Positions 47,718-56,892 are shown, counted from the first letter of the stretch. The stretch is 64,000 nucleotides of DNA from Serinicoccus profundi (GCF_008001015.1 NZ_CP042862.1:930001-994000); one strand, 5' to 3'. Numbers and translations are program-made. The notes: a model not told the origin generated them from the sequence alone.

Positions 47718-48653
47718 GTGGACACCGCCCGACACCGCGTATGGCGCCCGGTCACCCCCCTCGACATCGGGGCGACCTGGGGCACGCTGCGTCGTGGGGC
47801 GGGCGACCCCGCGTGGACCGTGGCCGGGGGAGCGCTCTGGCGTGGCGTGCGCACCCCGGCGGGCCCGGCCACCCTCCGGCTGCCCCGCCGCACCCCGGAC
47901 GCACCGGTCGCGGCGCAGGCCTGGGGGGCCGGTGCGGACTGGCTGCTGGAGCGCCTGCCCCGGATGCTGGGGGAGGAGGACGACACCCGGGGCTTCACCC
48001 CGGTGCACGAACCGGTGGCGCGGGCCCTGCGCCTGCACCCTGGCTGGCGGGTGCCCCGGACGGGTCTGGTCCTGGAGGCGCTGGTGCCGGCCGTCATCGA
48101 GCAGAAGGTCACCGGCCAGGAGGCGTTCTCCGGGTGGCGTCGGATGGTGCTGCGCTTCGGCGAGCCCGCCCCGGGCCCCGGCTCGGGGCTGGGGCTGCGT
48201 GTCCCCCCGTCGGCCGAGACGCTGGTGGGTGTCCCCTCGTGGGAGTGGCTGCGCGCCGGGGTCAGCCCGCAGCGGGCCGACACCGTGCTCCGCGTGGTCC
48301 GGGTCGCCGCCCGGATGGAGGAGTGCACGAGCCTGACCCACGCCGCCGCCCGCGCCCGGCTCACCGCCATACCCGGCGTGGGGGTGTGGACCGCCGCCGA
48401 GACCGCGCAGCGGGCCCTCGGAGACCCGGACGCCGTGTCCTTCGGCGACTACCACGTCGCCGCCAACATCGGGTGGGCGCTCACGGGGCGTCCCGTCGAC
48501 GACCGTGCCCTGGTGGGGGTGCTGGAGCCCTACGTAGGCCAGCGCTACCGCGTGCAGCGGCTGCTCGAGCTGTCCGGGGCCATGCGTCCGCGGCGTGGTC
48601 CGCGGATGGCCCCGCGGACGCACCTGCCGATCAGCCGCCCGCGCGGTCGGTGA
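47718..48653 (+). CDS. AlkA-like DNA-3-methyladenine glycosylase
   Basis: The protein has about 311 residues. The second half holds the helix-hairpin-helix LTAIPGVGVWTAAE and the downstream GDPDAVSFGDYH with the catalytic Asp candidate, as in AlkA-type glycosylases that excise alkylated bases. The N-terminal half is a degenerate AlkA beta domain. GTG 47718 was chosen because the in-frame ATG at 47652 overlaps the divergent gene's start; the start is uncertain. The 3' end overlaps cofE by 23 bases. Confidence 0.82.
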   Translation: MDTARHRVWRPVTPLDIGATWGTLRRGAGDPAWTVAGGALWRGVRTPAGPATLRLPRRTPDAPVAAQAWGAGADWLLERLPRMLGEEDDTRGFTPVHEPVARALRLHPGWRVPRTGLVLEALVPAVIEQKVTGQEAFSGWRRMVLRFGEPAPGPGSGLGLRVPPSAETLVGVPSWEWLRAGVSPQRADTVLRVVRVAARMEECTSLTHAAARARLTAIPGVGVWTAAETAQRALGDPDAVSFGDYHVAANIGWALTGRPVDDRALVGVLEPYVGQRYRVQRLLELSGAMRPRRGPRMAPRTHLPISRPRGR

Positions 48654-49699
48654 CGACGCGGACGCGGGCCGGGAGGTCCTCCGCGCTCAGCGCCACCTCG
48701 AGCCGCGCCGCGACGCGGCCGGCGAGCACCGGGTCGGCCGCGTGCACCGTGAGGCCCTCCTCGACGGAGCCACCGACCCGTGCCCCGGGGTGGCCCAGGA
48801 GCGCGAGGTCCGTGGCTCGCCGCACGCGGCGTTCCTCGGGCTCGGGGACGACGGAGGGCAGGCCCACGGACCGGGCCGCCTCGCTGCCCGGTGGGGCGCC
48901 GAGAGCAGCGCGGACCGCCTCGCGGTGACCGAGGGCGAACCAGTCGCCCGGGCCGGTACGCACCAACGAGCGGGCGCCGCCGCCGTCCTCGTGCGTGACG
49001 ACGTGCGCGAGCCCCCGCACCAGGGCCGCGCCGATCCCGCTCGCCTTGCCCTTGACGAGGTCGGCGGCCGGCGAGCTCGTCGGCGACCGCGCGGCTCGTG
49101 ACGGCCAGCGGCCGCCCGTCGACATCGGTCGTGCCCCGCAGATCCTCCAGCACGTCGAGGCCGTGGGCCCCGAGCGCGATGTCGGTCTGCCCCTCGCGCC
49201 ACGGCCGCCCGGCGGTGTCGCTGAGGAGCAGCCCGAAGCGTGGACGGGCGGCCGGGTCGAGCGAGGCGTGGTGCGCCATCAGTTCCTCGTGCAGGGTCTT
49301 CGCGGCGGCGTCCGGGTCGCGCGGCAGCACGAGGAGCGCGTCGGTGGCGCCGGTGTTGCTGGCATCGACCCCCGCAGCGGCCAGGACCGGGCCGGCGGCC
49401 GACTCGACCACCTGGGTCAGACCGGCGGGCGTGAGGCGCTCGGCCACGACCCGCACCGTGTGCTCACGCACCACCTGCTCGCGGTCGACGGGGGGTTCGT
49501 GACGCAGCCCGAGCGCCTTGGACACCAGCTTGCTCGACACCACGACGACGTCCCCCGTCCGCACCCCGCCCCAGCGGGAGGCGGCGGTGACGAGCGCGTC
49601 CGCCAGGTCCAGCCCTGCGGTGACCTCGGGCATGCCGGTGAGCGGGAGCAGCTTGACCTCCCCGACCTCCCCGACCTCGTCGATCTCGCCGGGCGCCAT
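48631..49699 (-). CDS. cofE: F420-0:gamma-glutamyl ligase, with an apparent frameshift
   Basis: CofE adds glutamate to F420-0. The N-terminal part from ATG 49699 (VVVVSSKLVSKALG, GVDASNTGATDALLVLPRDPD, LLLSDTAGRPWREGQTDIALG, AVTSRAVADELAG) is in one frame. The next conserved block (ADLVKGKASGIGAALVRGL) is in another frame, with the switch near 49066-49072 at GCCGGCCGCCGACC. Joined, the product is about 355 residues. A +1 base or -2 bases explains the break. The ~115-residue C-terminal part does not show the nitroreductase domain of mycobacterial FbiB. The start overlaps the cofD stop by one base. Confidence 0.82.
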
Positions 49700-50688
49700 C
49701 ACCGCTGCCCGGCCGGCGCGGCGGCGAGGTCGCGGCCGAACTCCAGCGCTGCGCCGGCCAGGCGCGCGGCACCCGCCTGGTCGCGCATGAGCAGGTCGAG
49801 GGAGCGGACCTCGAGGCTCGTCGGGTAGGCCGCGTCGGCGTCCGCGTCGTCGACGAGCCATCCGTCGAGGAAGTCGGCATAGAGGCCCGCCACCCCGGCC
49901 GCGCTCACCTCCACCCCGAGGGGCTGCAGGCACGCGTCGGCGTGACCGCGGACGGGTCGCCCGCCGAGCAGGGGGCTGACCCCCACCACGGGGGCCCGGG
50001 TTCCGCGCAGCGCCTCCCGGACACCGGGGACCCCCAGGATGATCCCGATGGAGACCACCGGGTTGCTCGGGGGCAGCAGCACGAGGTCGGCCGAGCGGAT
50101 CGCGTCGAGGACCCCGGGGGCGGCGCTGGCCTGCGCGAGCCCGGCGACGGTGAAGCGACGGGCCGGGACCGCCGCCCGGTGCCGCACCCACCACTCCTGG
50201 AAGTGGATGGCACGCTCGCTCTCCCCGTCGTCGACGACGACGTGGGTCTCGATGGGGGCGTCGGTCGCGGGGAGCAGGCGCACCCCGCGCTCCGGCAGGC
50301 CCCAGCGCTGCGCGAGGGACGCGGTCACCTCGCTCAGCGTGCGACCCTGCGCCAACCACCTCGTCCGGGCCAGGTGGGTGGCCAGGTCCTGGTCGCCCAG
50401 CGTGAACCAGTCCGGCCCGACGCCGAGGGTCCGCAGCTCCTCGGAGACGCGGGTGGACTCCCCGGCGCGACCCCACCCCTGGGCCTCGTCGACCGACCCG
50501 CCGAGGGTGTAGAGCAGGGTGTCGAGGTCCGGGCATACCCGCAGGCCGACGAGGGTGATGTCGTCGCCCGTGTTGCCCACGACGGTGACCGCAGGGGGCC
50601 CCGCGGAGCCGTCGGCGGTGAGCGCGTCGAGGAGGCCGCGGGTGAACCGCGCACCCCCGACGCCGCCGGCCAGAACGGTGATCTGCAT
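49699..50688 (-). CDS. cofD: 2-Phospho-L-lactate transferase (F420 synthesis)
   Basis: The 329-residue enzyme joins the phospholactyl-type group to the deazaflavin Fo. It begins MQITVLAGGVGGARF with the Gly-rich site at 8-12 and has VTVVGNTGDD, PSNPVVSIG and GVSPLLGG. ATG 50688 is preferred to a GTG 21 codons upstream because the Gly loop must be N-terminal. A CACAAT hexamer is six bases upstream. The mycobacterial name is fbiA; it heads a cofD-cofE operon divergent from whiB. Confidence 0.93.
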   Translation of the reverse strand: MQITVLAGGVGGARFTRGLLDALTADGSAGPPAVTVVGNTGDDITLVGLRVCPDLDTLLYTLGGSVDEAQGWGRAGESTRVSEELRTLGVGPDWFTLGDQDLATHLARTRWLAQGRTLSEVTASLAQRWGLPERGVRLLPATDAPIETHVVVDDGESERAIHFQEWWVRHRAAVPARRFTVAGLAQASAAPGVLDAIRSADLVLLPPSNPVVSIGIILGVPGVREALRGTRAPVVGVSPLLGGRPVRGHADACLQPLGVEVSAAGVAGLYADFLDGWLVDDADADAAYPTSLEVRSLDLLMRDQAGAARLAGAALEFGRDLAAAPAGQR

Positions 50689-50731
50689 GCCGACATTGTG
50701 GGCGGCCCGACAGCTCCTAGCAGATCCGGGG

Positions 50732-50760
50732 TTGACTAGAGCGGATGACACGCGTGTAAT
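50732..50760 (+). promoter_or_regulatory. Promoter of the whiB gene
   Basis: TTGACT (50732-50737) and TGTAAT (50755-50760) are separated by exactly 17 bases. This is the best -35/-10 pair in the window. It leaves a leader of about 80 bases before the ATG, unlike the leaderless neighbours. Confidence 0.7.
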
Positions 50761-50846
50761 TCAGGTGTTGCGATCTTGCACCGGAGCACCTTCGGCGGCG
50801 AGGACGTGGCCGGCGCGAGGTGTAGGCGAGAGGTCGAGGAGGAGCC

Positions 50847-51116
50847 ATGCACGAGCTGGAACTAATGTCGATGATGCACGCGATCGACGAGACGGAGGAG
50901 ATGTCCTGGCAGGAGCGGGCGCTGTGCGCGCAGACCGATCCTGAGGCGTTCTTCCCGGAGAAGGGCGGATCCACCCGCGAGGCCAAGAAGGTCTGCGTCG
51001 GGTGCGAGGTCCGCTCGGAGTGCCTGGAGTATGCCCTGTCCAACGACGAGCGCTTCGGGATCTGGGGCGGCCTGTCCGAGCGCGAGCGGCGCAAGCTCAA
51101 GAAGCGCGCGGTCTGA
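50847..51116 (+). CDS. whiB2: WhiB-family iron-sulfur regulator (WhiB2-like)
   Basis: The 89-residue protein has the four [4Fe-4S] cysteines Cys27, Cys50, Cys53 and Cys59, the GIWGG turn and a basic C-terminus RRKLKKRAV. Context next to cofD and upstream of the glycosyltransferase, DUF3499 and manB cluster matches WhiB2/WhmD, linked to septation in mycobacteria. The symbol is by context and similarity. The ribosome site GAGGAGG precedes ATG. Confidence 0.88.
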   Translation: MHELELMSMMHAIDETEEMSWQERALCAQTDPEAFFPEKGGSTREAKKVCVGCEVRSECLEYALSNDERFGIWGGLSERERRKLKKRAV

Positions 51117-51169
51117 GCGCGCGGCGCTCGCCCACCGCTGGGTCCCACCAGCGTCCACCGGCCCCTGCC

Positions 51170-54100
51170 ATGTCGACGAGCCCTGCACCCCCTGCCGATC
51201 CACCCCGTTCCGGACGCGCCGCGGTCGACGACGTCACGGTCGTCCTCCTGTGGTCCCCCGGCCCTCTCCCCGACCTCGACGAGGACGGGGCCGGCGAGGA
51301 CGAGCACGTCCAGTGCCTGCGGGCGGTCGCGGGCCAACGGCGGCCGGCACGACGGGTGCTGCTCCTGCACCCCGATCCGGGGGGTGAGCACGGGCGGGAG
51401 CTGAGCGGCCTCGCCCTCGAGCTCGGTCTGGACCTCACCCTGCTCGCGCTCGACGGCACCGACCGCGCAGCGCAGGTGGCGTCCGCGCTCGCCGCGCTCT
51501 CCGGCTCGCCGGGCCACTGGGTCTGGTTCCTCACCCCCGACGCCGTCCCGGAGCCGGGGGCGCTGTCCGCGCTCGTGGGTGCTGCCCGCCGCAGCAGCAG
51601 GGTCGGGGTCGTCGGGCCCAAGCTCGTCCGCCTGGACCAGCCCCGTCTGCTGCGCTCGATGGGACACCACCTCACCCCCGCCGGTCGCGTCGTGGACCCG
51701 ACGACCATGGCCCTCGTCGACCAGGGCCAGCTGGACCTGCGGCAGGACGTGCTCGGCGTGCCGCTCAGCGGATCGCTCGTCGACGTCACCCTGCTGACCC
51801 GGATCGGTGGGCTGGACCCCGCCTTCGCGGCCGATGGGGTGGACGGGCTGGACCTGGGCTGGCGCAGCCACCTGGCCGGCCACCGGGTGGTCGTCGCCCC
51901 CGACGCCGTGGTGCGCCTCGGCGACGCCGGGCTCGGGGTCGAGGAGACCCTGCGCACCCGTGCGCGGACCCGTCAGCTCGCCCTGGCCCGCGGGCCGTGG
52001 TGGGCCGCTCCCGGGAGAGCGCTCGGCGTGCTGCTCACCAGTCTGGTCGCCGCGGCCCTGCTCCTGCTCGTGAAGCGTCCCGCGGAGGCCGCGGGGGAGT
52101 GGGCCGACGTCCGCGCCGTCCTGCGCCCCGCGCGGGGCTGGGCGGCCCGGCGGAGGTTCCGTCGGGCGCGGACGGTCGCGCCGCGTGACCTGTCCGGGCT
52201 GCACGAACCCCGCGCGGCGGGGTGGCGCGCCACACTCGACACGGTCGGCGACGCGCTGGACCCCCGCGCCCGCCGGTCCCGTGCCCAGGTACGGCGTGGC
52301 GCGGCGGTCGGGGCCACCGAGAGCGGACCGGTGTCCGAGGAGTTCGACGACCTCGGGGGAGAGCGACGAGCCGGGCGCTGGTGGAGCTGGCCCCTGGTCG
52401 CCGCCTGCGTCGTGGCCCTCGGCCTCACCGGATGGTGGACGCTCGGCCTCTGGGCGGGGCTGGACCCGGCCGGAGCGGGATGGTCCGGGGGCGAGCTCGG
52501 GGTCGGGGTGAGCGATGCCGCGGGCCTGTGGTCCTCTGCCGTCGAGGGGTGGCGTGGAGGGGGACTCGGGCACGCCGACGCCCCGCAGACCTGGCTCGTC
52601 CAGCTCGCCGTCGGGGCCGGTGCGCTCGGACTCCTCCCGGGTGCCGGGCGCGACACCGCCGGTGTCGCCCTGGCCTGGATGCTGGCGCTGGGCCCCACCC
52701 TCAGCGTCGTCACGGCCTATCTCGGGCTGCGGCGGGCCACGGAACGCCGGTGGGTGCGTGCCGCACTCGCCCTCGGATGGGGCGTGGCCTCACCCCTGAC
52801 GGTGGCCCTCGGGCAGGGCCGGGTCGGCCCGGTCGTGGTGCACGTGCTCGCGCCCCTGCTCGTCGCGGGGCTGGTCGTCCTCGCCCACCGGGACCGCGGG
52901 GTGCGCCGGGCCGCTGCGGCCTTCGCCTGCGTCCTCGGCCTCGCCGTGGCCGCCCCGTGGGTGCCCTCCCTGCTCGTGCTCGGCACGGTGGCCGGCCTGC
53001 TGGTCGTGCTGCTGGGCCGCGGCGCAGCGCGGTGGCGGGGCGCCACGGTGGCCGTGCTGCCCTGGCTGCTCATGGTGCCGTGGTGGGGTGCGATCGCCAC
53101 GCAGCCGCTCCGGCTGCTCGGGGGGGCCGGGGCCACCTCCGCCGTGGTCGAGCTGCCCGCGGCCGCGCCGCTGTGGCAGCTGCTGCTCCTGCACCCGACC
53201 GGGGTGGACGGTCTTGGTCTGGCGGCGGTGCCGTTGTGGCTCGTCCTCCCGTGGTGGGTGGCGGCGCTCGTGGGGGTGTTCCGACGTGGAGCACCCGGCC
53301 GGCGTGCCGCGACCCTGCTCCTCGTGGCGCTGGTCTGCCTCCTCGCCGCACAGGTGGCCGCCCGCACCTCCCTCGGCGTCCTGCCGGAGGGGCACCCGGA
53401 GGAGGGACTGCTGGTGACGATGTGGCCGGGTCCACTCCTCTCCCTCGCAGGCGCCGCGCTCCTGCTGGGCGCGGCCGTGAGCCTGGACGGTCTCGTGCGG
53501 CGCTCGCGCCCGGGTCGCGGCCGGGTGCTCTCGCGGGTGGCCGTCCTCGGGGTCCTCGCCGCCCCCCTCGCCCTGGCCGGATCGGCGCCGTGGACCACCG
53601 ACCGGACGGCGCTGGAGGTCGCGGCCGAGCCGCTCCCGGCGGTAGCGGTCGAGCAGGCTCACGGACCGGCAGCCCTGCGCACCCTCGTCCTCCGCCCGCG
53701 CGGGGAGGGGCTGCTCGTCGACCTCCGGGGGGCGGAGGCCGAGCCGAGGAGGATCCTGCGTGACCGCACGATCGAGCTCGCGGCGGCCCGGCCGACCCCC
53801 CAGCAGACCCGCGTGGAGCGCACCGTCCTGTCGCTCGTCGGGGGCGCCCCGGCGGACCAGGCGCAGCGCGAGCTGCTCGACCTCGGCGTCGGTTACGTCC
53901 TGCTCGACGCCGACGAGAGTCATCCCGCTGTGAGCGACCTCGACCGGGTCTCGGGGCTCACCCGGGTCTCCAGCCCGCCGGGGTCGGTGCTGTGGCGCAT
54001 GGTCGACGGCGACCCGGCGCGCAGCCGCGTCGTGGACGCGGAGGGCAGGAGCGTGATGACGCTGCCGGCCGACGGGCCGCACGGAGCCGCCTCAGGGGTC

Positions 54101-54367
54101 GTCGACGTCCCCGAGGGTGGAGCCCTCGCCGTGGCGGAGGGAGCAGAGTGGGCGGAGGTCGCCCGGGTCGAGGTGGACGGTGCGCCGGTCCCCGTGGAGG
54201 ACCCCGGCCGCATCGCGCTGCCGGAGGGCCGGCATACGGTCGAGGTGGCGCAGGCGACCCCCGGGCTGCCGTGGCAGGTCCTCGCCCTGGCGCTCGCCGG
54301 GATCGTCGGCTTCCTCGCCCTCCCGGTCGGACGCTCCGAGGACGAGCCGCAGGAGGAGCAGCGATGA
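51170..54367 (+). CDS. Large GT2 membrane glycosyltransferase
   Basis: The 1,065-residue protein starts with a divergent GT-A domain (WFLTPDAVPEPGALSAL, VGVVGPKLV, GLDPAFAADGVDGLDLGWR; residues about 20-270). A membrane hairpin is followed by a long hydrophobic region of about 10-12 helices (400-800), then a periplasmic C-terminal part and a last helix. The ATG at 51170 is the first plausible start 53 bases after whiB. It overlaps the DUF5719 gene by four bases. The family is conserved in this actinobacterial cluster; sugar and acceptor are unknown. Confidence 0.82.
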   Translation: MSTSPAPPADPPRSGRAAVDDVTVVLLWSPGPLPDLDEDGAGEDEHVQCLRAVAGQRRPARRVLLLHPDPGGEHGRELSGLALELGLDLTLLALDGTDRAAQVASALAALSGSPGHWVWFLTPDAVPEPGALSALVGAARRSSRVGVVGPKLVRLDQPRLLRSMGHHLTPAGRVVDPTTMALVDQGQLDLRQDVLGVPLSGSLVDVTLLTRIGGLDPAFAADGVDGLDLGWRSHLAGHRVVVAPDAVVRLGDAGLGVEETLRTRARTRQLALARGPWWAAPGRALGVLLTSLVAAALLLLVKRPAEAAGEWADVRAVLRPARGWAARRRFRRARTVAPRDLSGLHEPRAAGWRATLDTVGDALDPRARRSRAQVRRGAAVGATESGPVSEEFDDLGGERRAGRWWSWPLVAACVVALGLTGWWTLGLWAGLDPAGAGWSGGELGVGVSDAAGLWSSAVEGWRGGGLGHADAPQTWLVQLAVGAGALGLLPGAGRDTAGVALAWMLALGPTLSVVTAYLGLRRATERRWVRAALALGWGVASPLTVALGQGRVGPVVVHVLAPLLVAGLVVLAHRDRGVRRAAAAFACVLGLAVAAPWVPSLLVLGTVAGLLVVLLGRGAARWRGATVAVLPWLLMVPWWGAIATQPLRLLGGAGATSAVVELPAAAPLWQLLLLHPTGVDGLGLAAVPLWLVLPWWVAALVGVFRRGAPGRRAATLLLVALVCLLAAQVAARTSLGVLPEGHPEEGLLVTMWPGPLLSLAGAALLLGAAVSLDGLVRRSRPGRGRVLSRVAVLGVLAAPLALAGSAPWTTDRTALEVAAEPLPAVAVEQAHGPAALRTLVLRPRGEGLLVDLRGAEAEPRRILRDRTIELAAARPTPQQTRVERTVLSLVGGAPADQAQRELLDLGVGYVLLDADESHPAVSDLDRVSGLTRVSSPPGSVLWRMVDGDPARSRVVDAEGRSVMTLPADGPHGAASGVVDVPEGGALAVAEGAEWAEVARVEVDGAPVPVEDPGRIALPEGRHTVEVAQATPGLPWQVLALALAGIVGFLALPVGRSEDEPQEEQR

Positions 54368-56019
54368 GCGTGTCAGAGCCCGGTCGTTCCACCCGCCGCT
54401 GGCTCCCGACGGCCCTGGGAGGCGCGGCCGTGGCCGCCCTCGTCTGGACGTCCACCCTGCCCGGCGCCTGGGGCCCCGGGAGCAGCGGCGGCCAGGAGGA
54501 CGCGTCCGGGCCGGCCGGGACCTCCGCAGGAGAGGGGCAGGCCCCGGCCTTCGTCGAGGACGCAGCACTCGCGTGCGCCGGGGTCGAGGGCCTGACCGGG
54601 CAGGCGTCCGCCGCCGTGGCGCCGCAGGAGCTGGTGTCCGCGACCGGCGACGGCGAGGGCCGGCTGCGGGTGCTCTCCGGGGGATCCGTGGCCGACCAGG
54701 TGTCCCTCCCGTCCGCCGGGGCCGCCACGGCGGCCCTCGACGCAGGAGGGTCGGCGCTGATCACGGCGACCGGCAGCGCGGTGCCGGGTCTGGTCGCCGG
54801 GCAGCTCCTCGTCGGCACGGGAGGGGGCGCAGACCCTGCGTCCCCGACGGGGGACGAGCAGGAGGCGGCACCGACCCCCGCGGCCCGGGGCCTCGCGCTG
54901 TCCGGCTGTGTCGAGCCGGGGGAGGAGCACTGGCTGCTGGCCGGGGGAGCCGCCCCGGGACGCACGGAGACCCTGGTGCTCACCAACCCCAGGGCCGACC
55001 CGGTCCGGGTCGACCTCGAGCTCCGCGGGCAGGACGGGCCGGCCGAGGTCACCGGTGGCGCCGGGCTGGTGGTGCCTCCTGACGACCAGCTGGCGGTGCC
55101 GGTCGACGCCCTCGCCGCGGGGGTCGAGGCGCCCGCTCTGGGCGTGAGCGCCGAGGGCGGTCCGGTGGCGGCACAGCTCGTCGAGACCGTCAGGGACGGC
55201 ACGACCGACCTGGGGCTGAGCATCTCCTCACCGTCCGCCGCGCCGGCCCGTGACCTCGTCGTCCCGGCGGTTCCGGGCGACGTGGAGCGGCAGGACCTCG
55301 TGCTGCGCGTGCTCGCCCCCGACGGGCCCGCCGTGGTCGAGCTGGTCGCGCTGACCGAGGCCGGCGCGGCGACCCCTGAGGCCGCCGCGGTGCGGGTGGA
55401 GGCCGGGTCCACCACCGACGTCCCGCTCGAGGGGCTGCCCGAAGGGCCCGTGGGGCTGCGCCTGCGCTCGGACGCCCCGGTCACCGCCTCCCTCCAGGTG
55501 CGGGTGGCGCCCTCCGGCGACGATCCTATCGAGGCGGACGCCGCCGCGAGCACGGACGCCGCCGCGAGCACGGACGACGCGGCGTCGTCGTCCGCGCCGC
55601 CGTCGGAGGACGGCACCACCGTGGTGCGACCGGCCGGTGACCTCACCTGGCTGCCCTCCACCGCCCTGAGCGCGCAGCCCGTCGGCGCCGCCGTGCCCGC
55701 CGCCGAGGTGCCCGACGCGCGCTGGGAGCTCTCCCTGACGGTCCTCGACGCGACGACCGCGCAGGTGCTCCTGCTGTCGGAGGACGCCGGGGTCAGCACC
55801 CGGACTGTCGAGCTCGCCCACGACTCCAGCACGGTGCTCGACCTGCCGCAGGGCACGGCCGCGGTCTGGGTGCGACCGGCGGAGGTCGACCTGCCCCCCG
55901 TGTCGGCAGCCCTGCACGTGACCGGGCAGGACGAGCTGGGTCCCTACCGCGCCGCGACGACGCTGCGGCCGGTGCCGTGGACCAGGGCGGTCGCCGACGT
56001 CAGCAGCGTCATCCCCTGA
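54364..56019 (+). CDS. DUF5719 family secreted/anchored protein
   Basis: The 551-residue protein has one N-terminal membrane anchor (about 13-30) and a Ser/Gly/Glu-rich linker, then repeated beta-sandwich-like segments with HWLLAGGAAPGRTETLVLTN and similar strands. A disordered Ala/Ser/Asp stretch lies near residues 390-415. It is probably outside the membrane. It is coupled (ATGA) to the large glycosyltransferase, so the two likely act in one envelope process. The function is unknown. Confidence 0.8.
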   Translation: MSVSEPGRSTRRWLPTALGGAAVAALVWTSTLPGAWGPGSSGGQEDASGPAGTSAGEGQAPAFVEDAALACAGVEGLTGQASAAVAPQELVSATGDGEGRLRVLSGGSVADQVSLPSAGAATAALDAGGSALITATGSAVPGLVAGQLLVGTGGGADPASPTGDEQEAAPTPAARGLALSGCVEPGEEHWLLAGGAAPGRTETLVLTNPRADPVRVDLELRGQDGPAEVTGGAGLVVPPDDQLAVPVDALAAGVEAPALGVSAEGGPVAAQLVETVRDGTTDLGLSISSPSAAPARDLVVPAVPGDVERQDLVLRVLAPDGPAVVELVALTEAGAATPEAAAVRVEAGSTTDVPLEGLPEGPVGLRLRSDAPVTASLQVRVAPSGDDPIEADAAASTDAAASTDDAASSSAPPSEDGTTVVRPAGDLTWLPSTALSAQPVGAAVPAAEVPDARWELSLTVLDATTAQVLLLSEDAGVSTRTVELAHDSSTVLDLPQGTAAVWVRPAEVDLPPVSAALHVTGQDELGPYRAATTLRPVPWTRAVADVSSVIP

Positions 56020-56029
56020 CCCGTCCGGC

Positions 56030-56416
56030 TCAGAGGAGGTCCTCCGGGTCGCGGCCGAGCATGCGGGCGACCTGCTCGACGACGACCTCGGTGACCAGCG
56101 CCGCGAGCTCGGCCTCGTCGCGGGCCCGATGCTCCACGGGGCGGCGGTAGACCACCAGCCGGGCGGGCATCCCTCGCTCGGCGGGGAACAACCGGCCGAG
56201 CGCGACCCCGTGCTCCCACGGAGCAGGGTCCGAGGGCGGCACGTCCTCGACCGCGAGCTCCAGCCCCAGCTCGGCGTCCAGCCGCCGCTCCAGCGACTCC
56301 GCGGCGTCGAGGACGAGCTCGTCGAAGCGGTCCCGACGGGTGCTCATCGCCGGGATGCGGGGGCGGGCCAGGGGCCCGCGCAGCCCGTGCCCGCGACGGT
56401 CGCGGCGTGTGCTCAT
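56030..56416 (-). CDS. Metallopeptidase-family (zincin-like) protein without HExxH
   Basis: The 128-residue protein matches the small actinobacterial zincin-like family (FDELVLDAAESLE, LVVYRRPVEHRARDEAEL, VVEQVARMLGRDPEDL). Where other members of the broader family carry HExxH, this one reads EVVVEQVARM, so zinc peptidase activity is doubtful. Start ATG 56416 is eight bases after TAGGGT. It is divergent from DUF3499. Confidence 0.78.
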   Translation of the reverse strand: MSTRRDRRGHGLRGPLARPRIPAMSTRRDRFDELVLDAAESLERRLDAELGLELAVEDVPPSDPAPWEHGVALGRLFPAERGMPARLVVYRRPVEHRARDEAELAALVTEVVVEQVARMLGRDPEDLL

Positions 56417-56424
56417 GCCCAGCG

Positions 56425-56491
56425 ACCCTAGAGCACCCGGGACGCCGGCCCGGGGTGGCACCGCAGGATCGTGGGTGGGGGCGCCTAGAGT
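56425..56491. promoter_or_regulatory. Divergent -10 boxes of metallopeptidase-like and DUF3499 genes
   Basis: Minus-strand TAGGGT (56430-56425) is eight bases before ATG 56416. Plus-strand TAGAGT (56486-56491) is seven bases before GTG 56499. Confidence 0.5.
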
Positions 56492-56498
56492 GTCAGGC

Positions 56499-56870
56499 GT
56501 GACCCTCACTCGCCAGTGCTCGAAGACGGCGTGCGTCCGCCCCGCCACGTCGACGCTCACCTACGTCTACGCGGAGCAGACCGCCGTGCTGGGGCCGTTG
56601 GCGACCTATGCCGAGCCCCACAGCTACGACCTGTGCGAGGTGCACGCCACCCGGCTGACGGCACCGCGGGGCTGGGACGTCGTGCGTCTGGAGCTGCCCG
56701 AGGGCGAGCCGCGCCCGCCGGTCGACGACCTGGCCGCGCTGGCCGACGCCGTGCGCGAGCACCGCGGCACCATCGTGCGCGTCGATCACGCCGCCGACAC
56801 CGAGCGTGAGGGCGCCACGGTCACCGAGATCGCCCGTCGAGGTCACCTCCGGGTGCTGCGCGACCGCTGA
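56499..56870 (+). CDS. DUF3499 family protein
   Basis: The 123-residue protein opens with TRQCSKTACVRPATSTLTYVYAE and has YDLCEVHATRLTAPRGW; the paired Cys/His residues suggest a small zinc-binding fold. It is found almost only in actinobacteria, next to manB. The function is unknown. Leaderless GTG start. It probably shares a transcript with manB 22 bases later. Confidence 0.88.
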   Translation: MTLTRQCSKTACVRPATSTLTYVYAEQTAVLGPLATYAEPHSYDLCEVHATRLTAPRGWDVVRLELPEGEPRPPVDDLAALADAVREHRGTIVRVDHAADTEREGATVTEIARRGHLRVLRDR

Positions 56871-56892
56871 CCGCAGATCGGGGGAGCGAGCA

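Noticed and set aside
46895-48370. Upstream extension of scoA
   Set aside because: The extra codons are antisense to the AlkA-like and TIGR03089 regions, and ATG 46894 has a well-placed -10 box.
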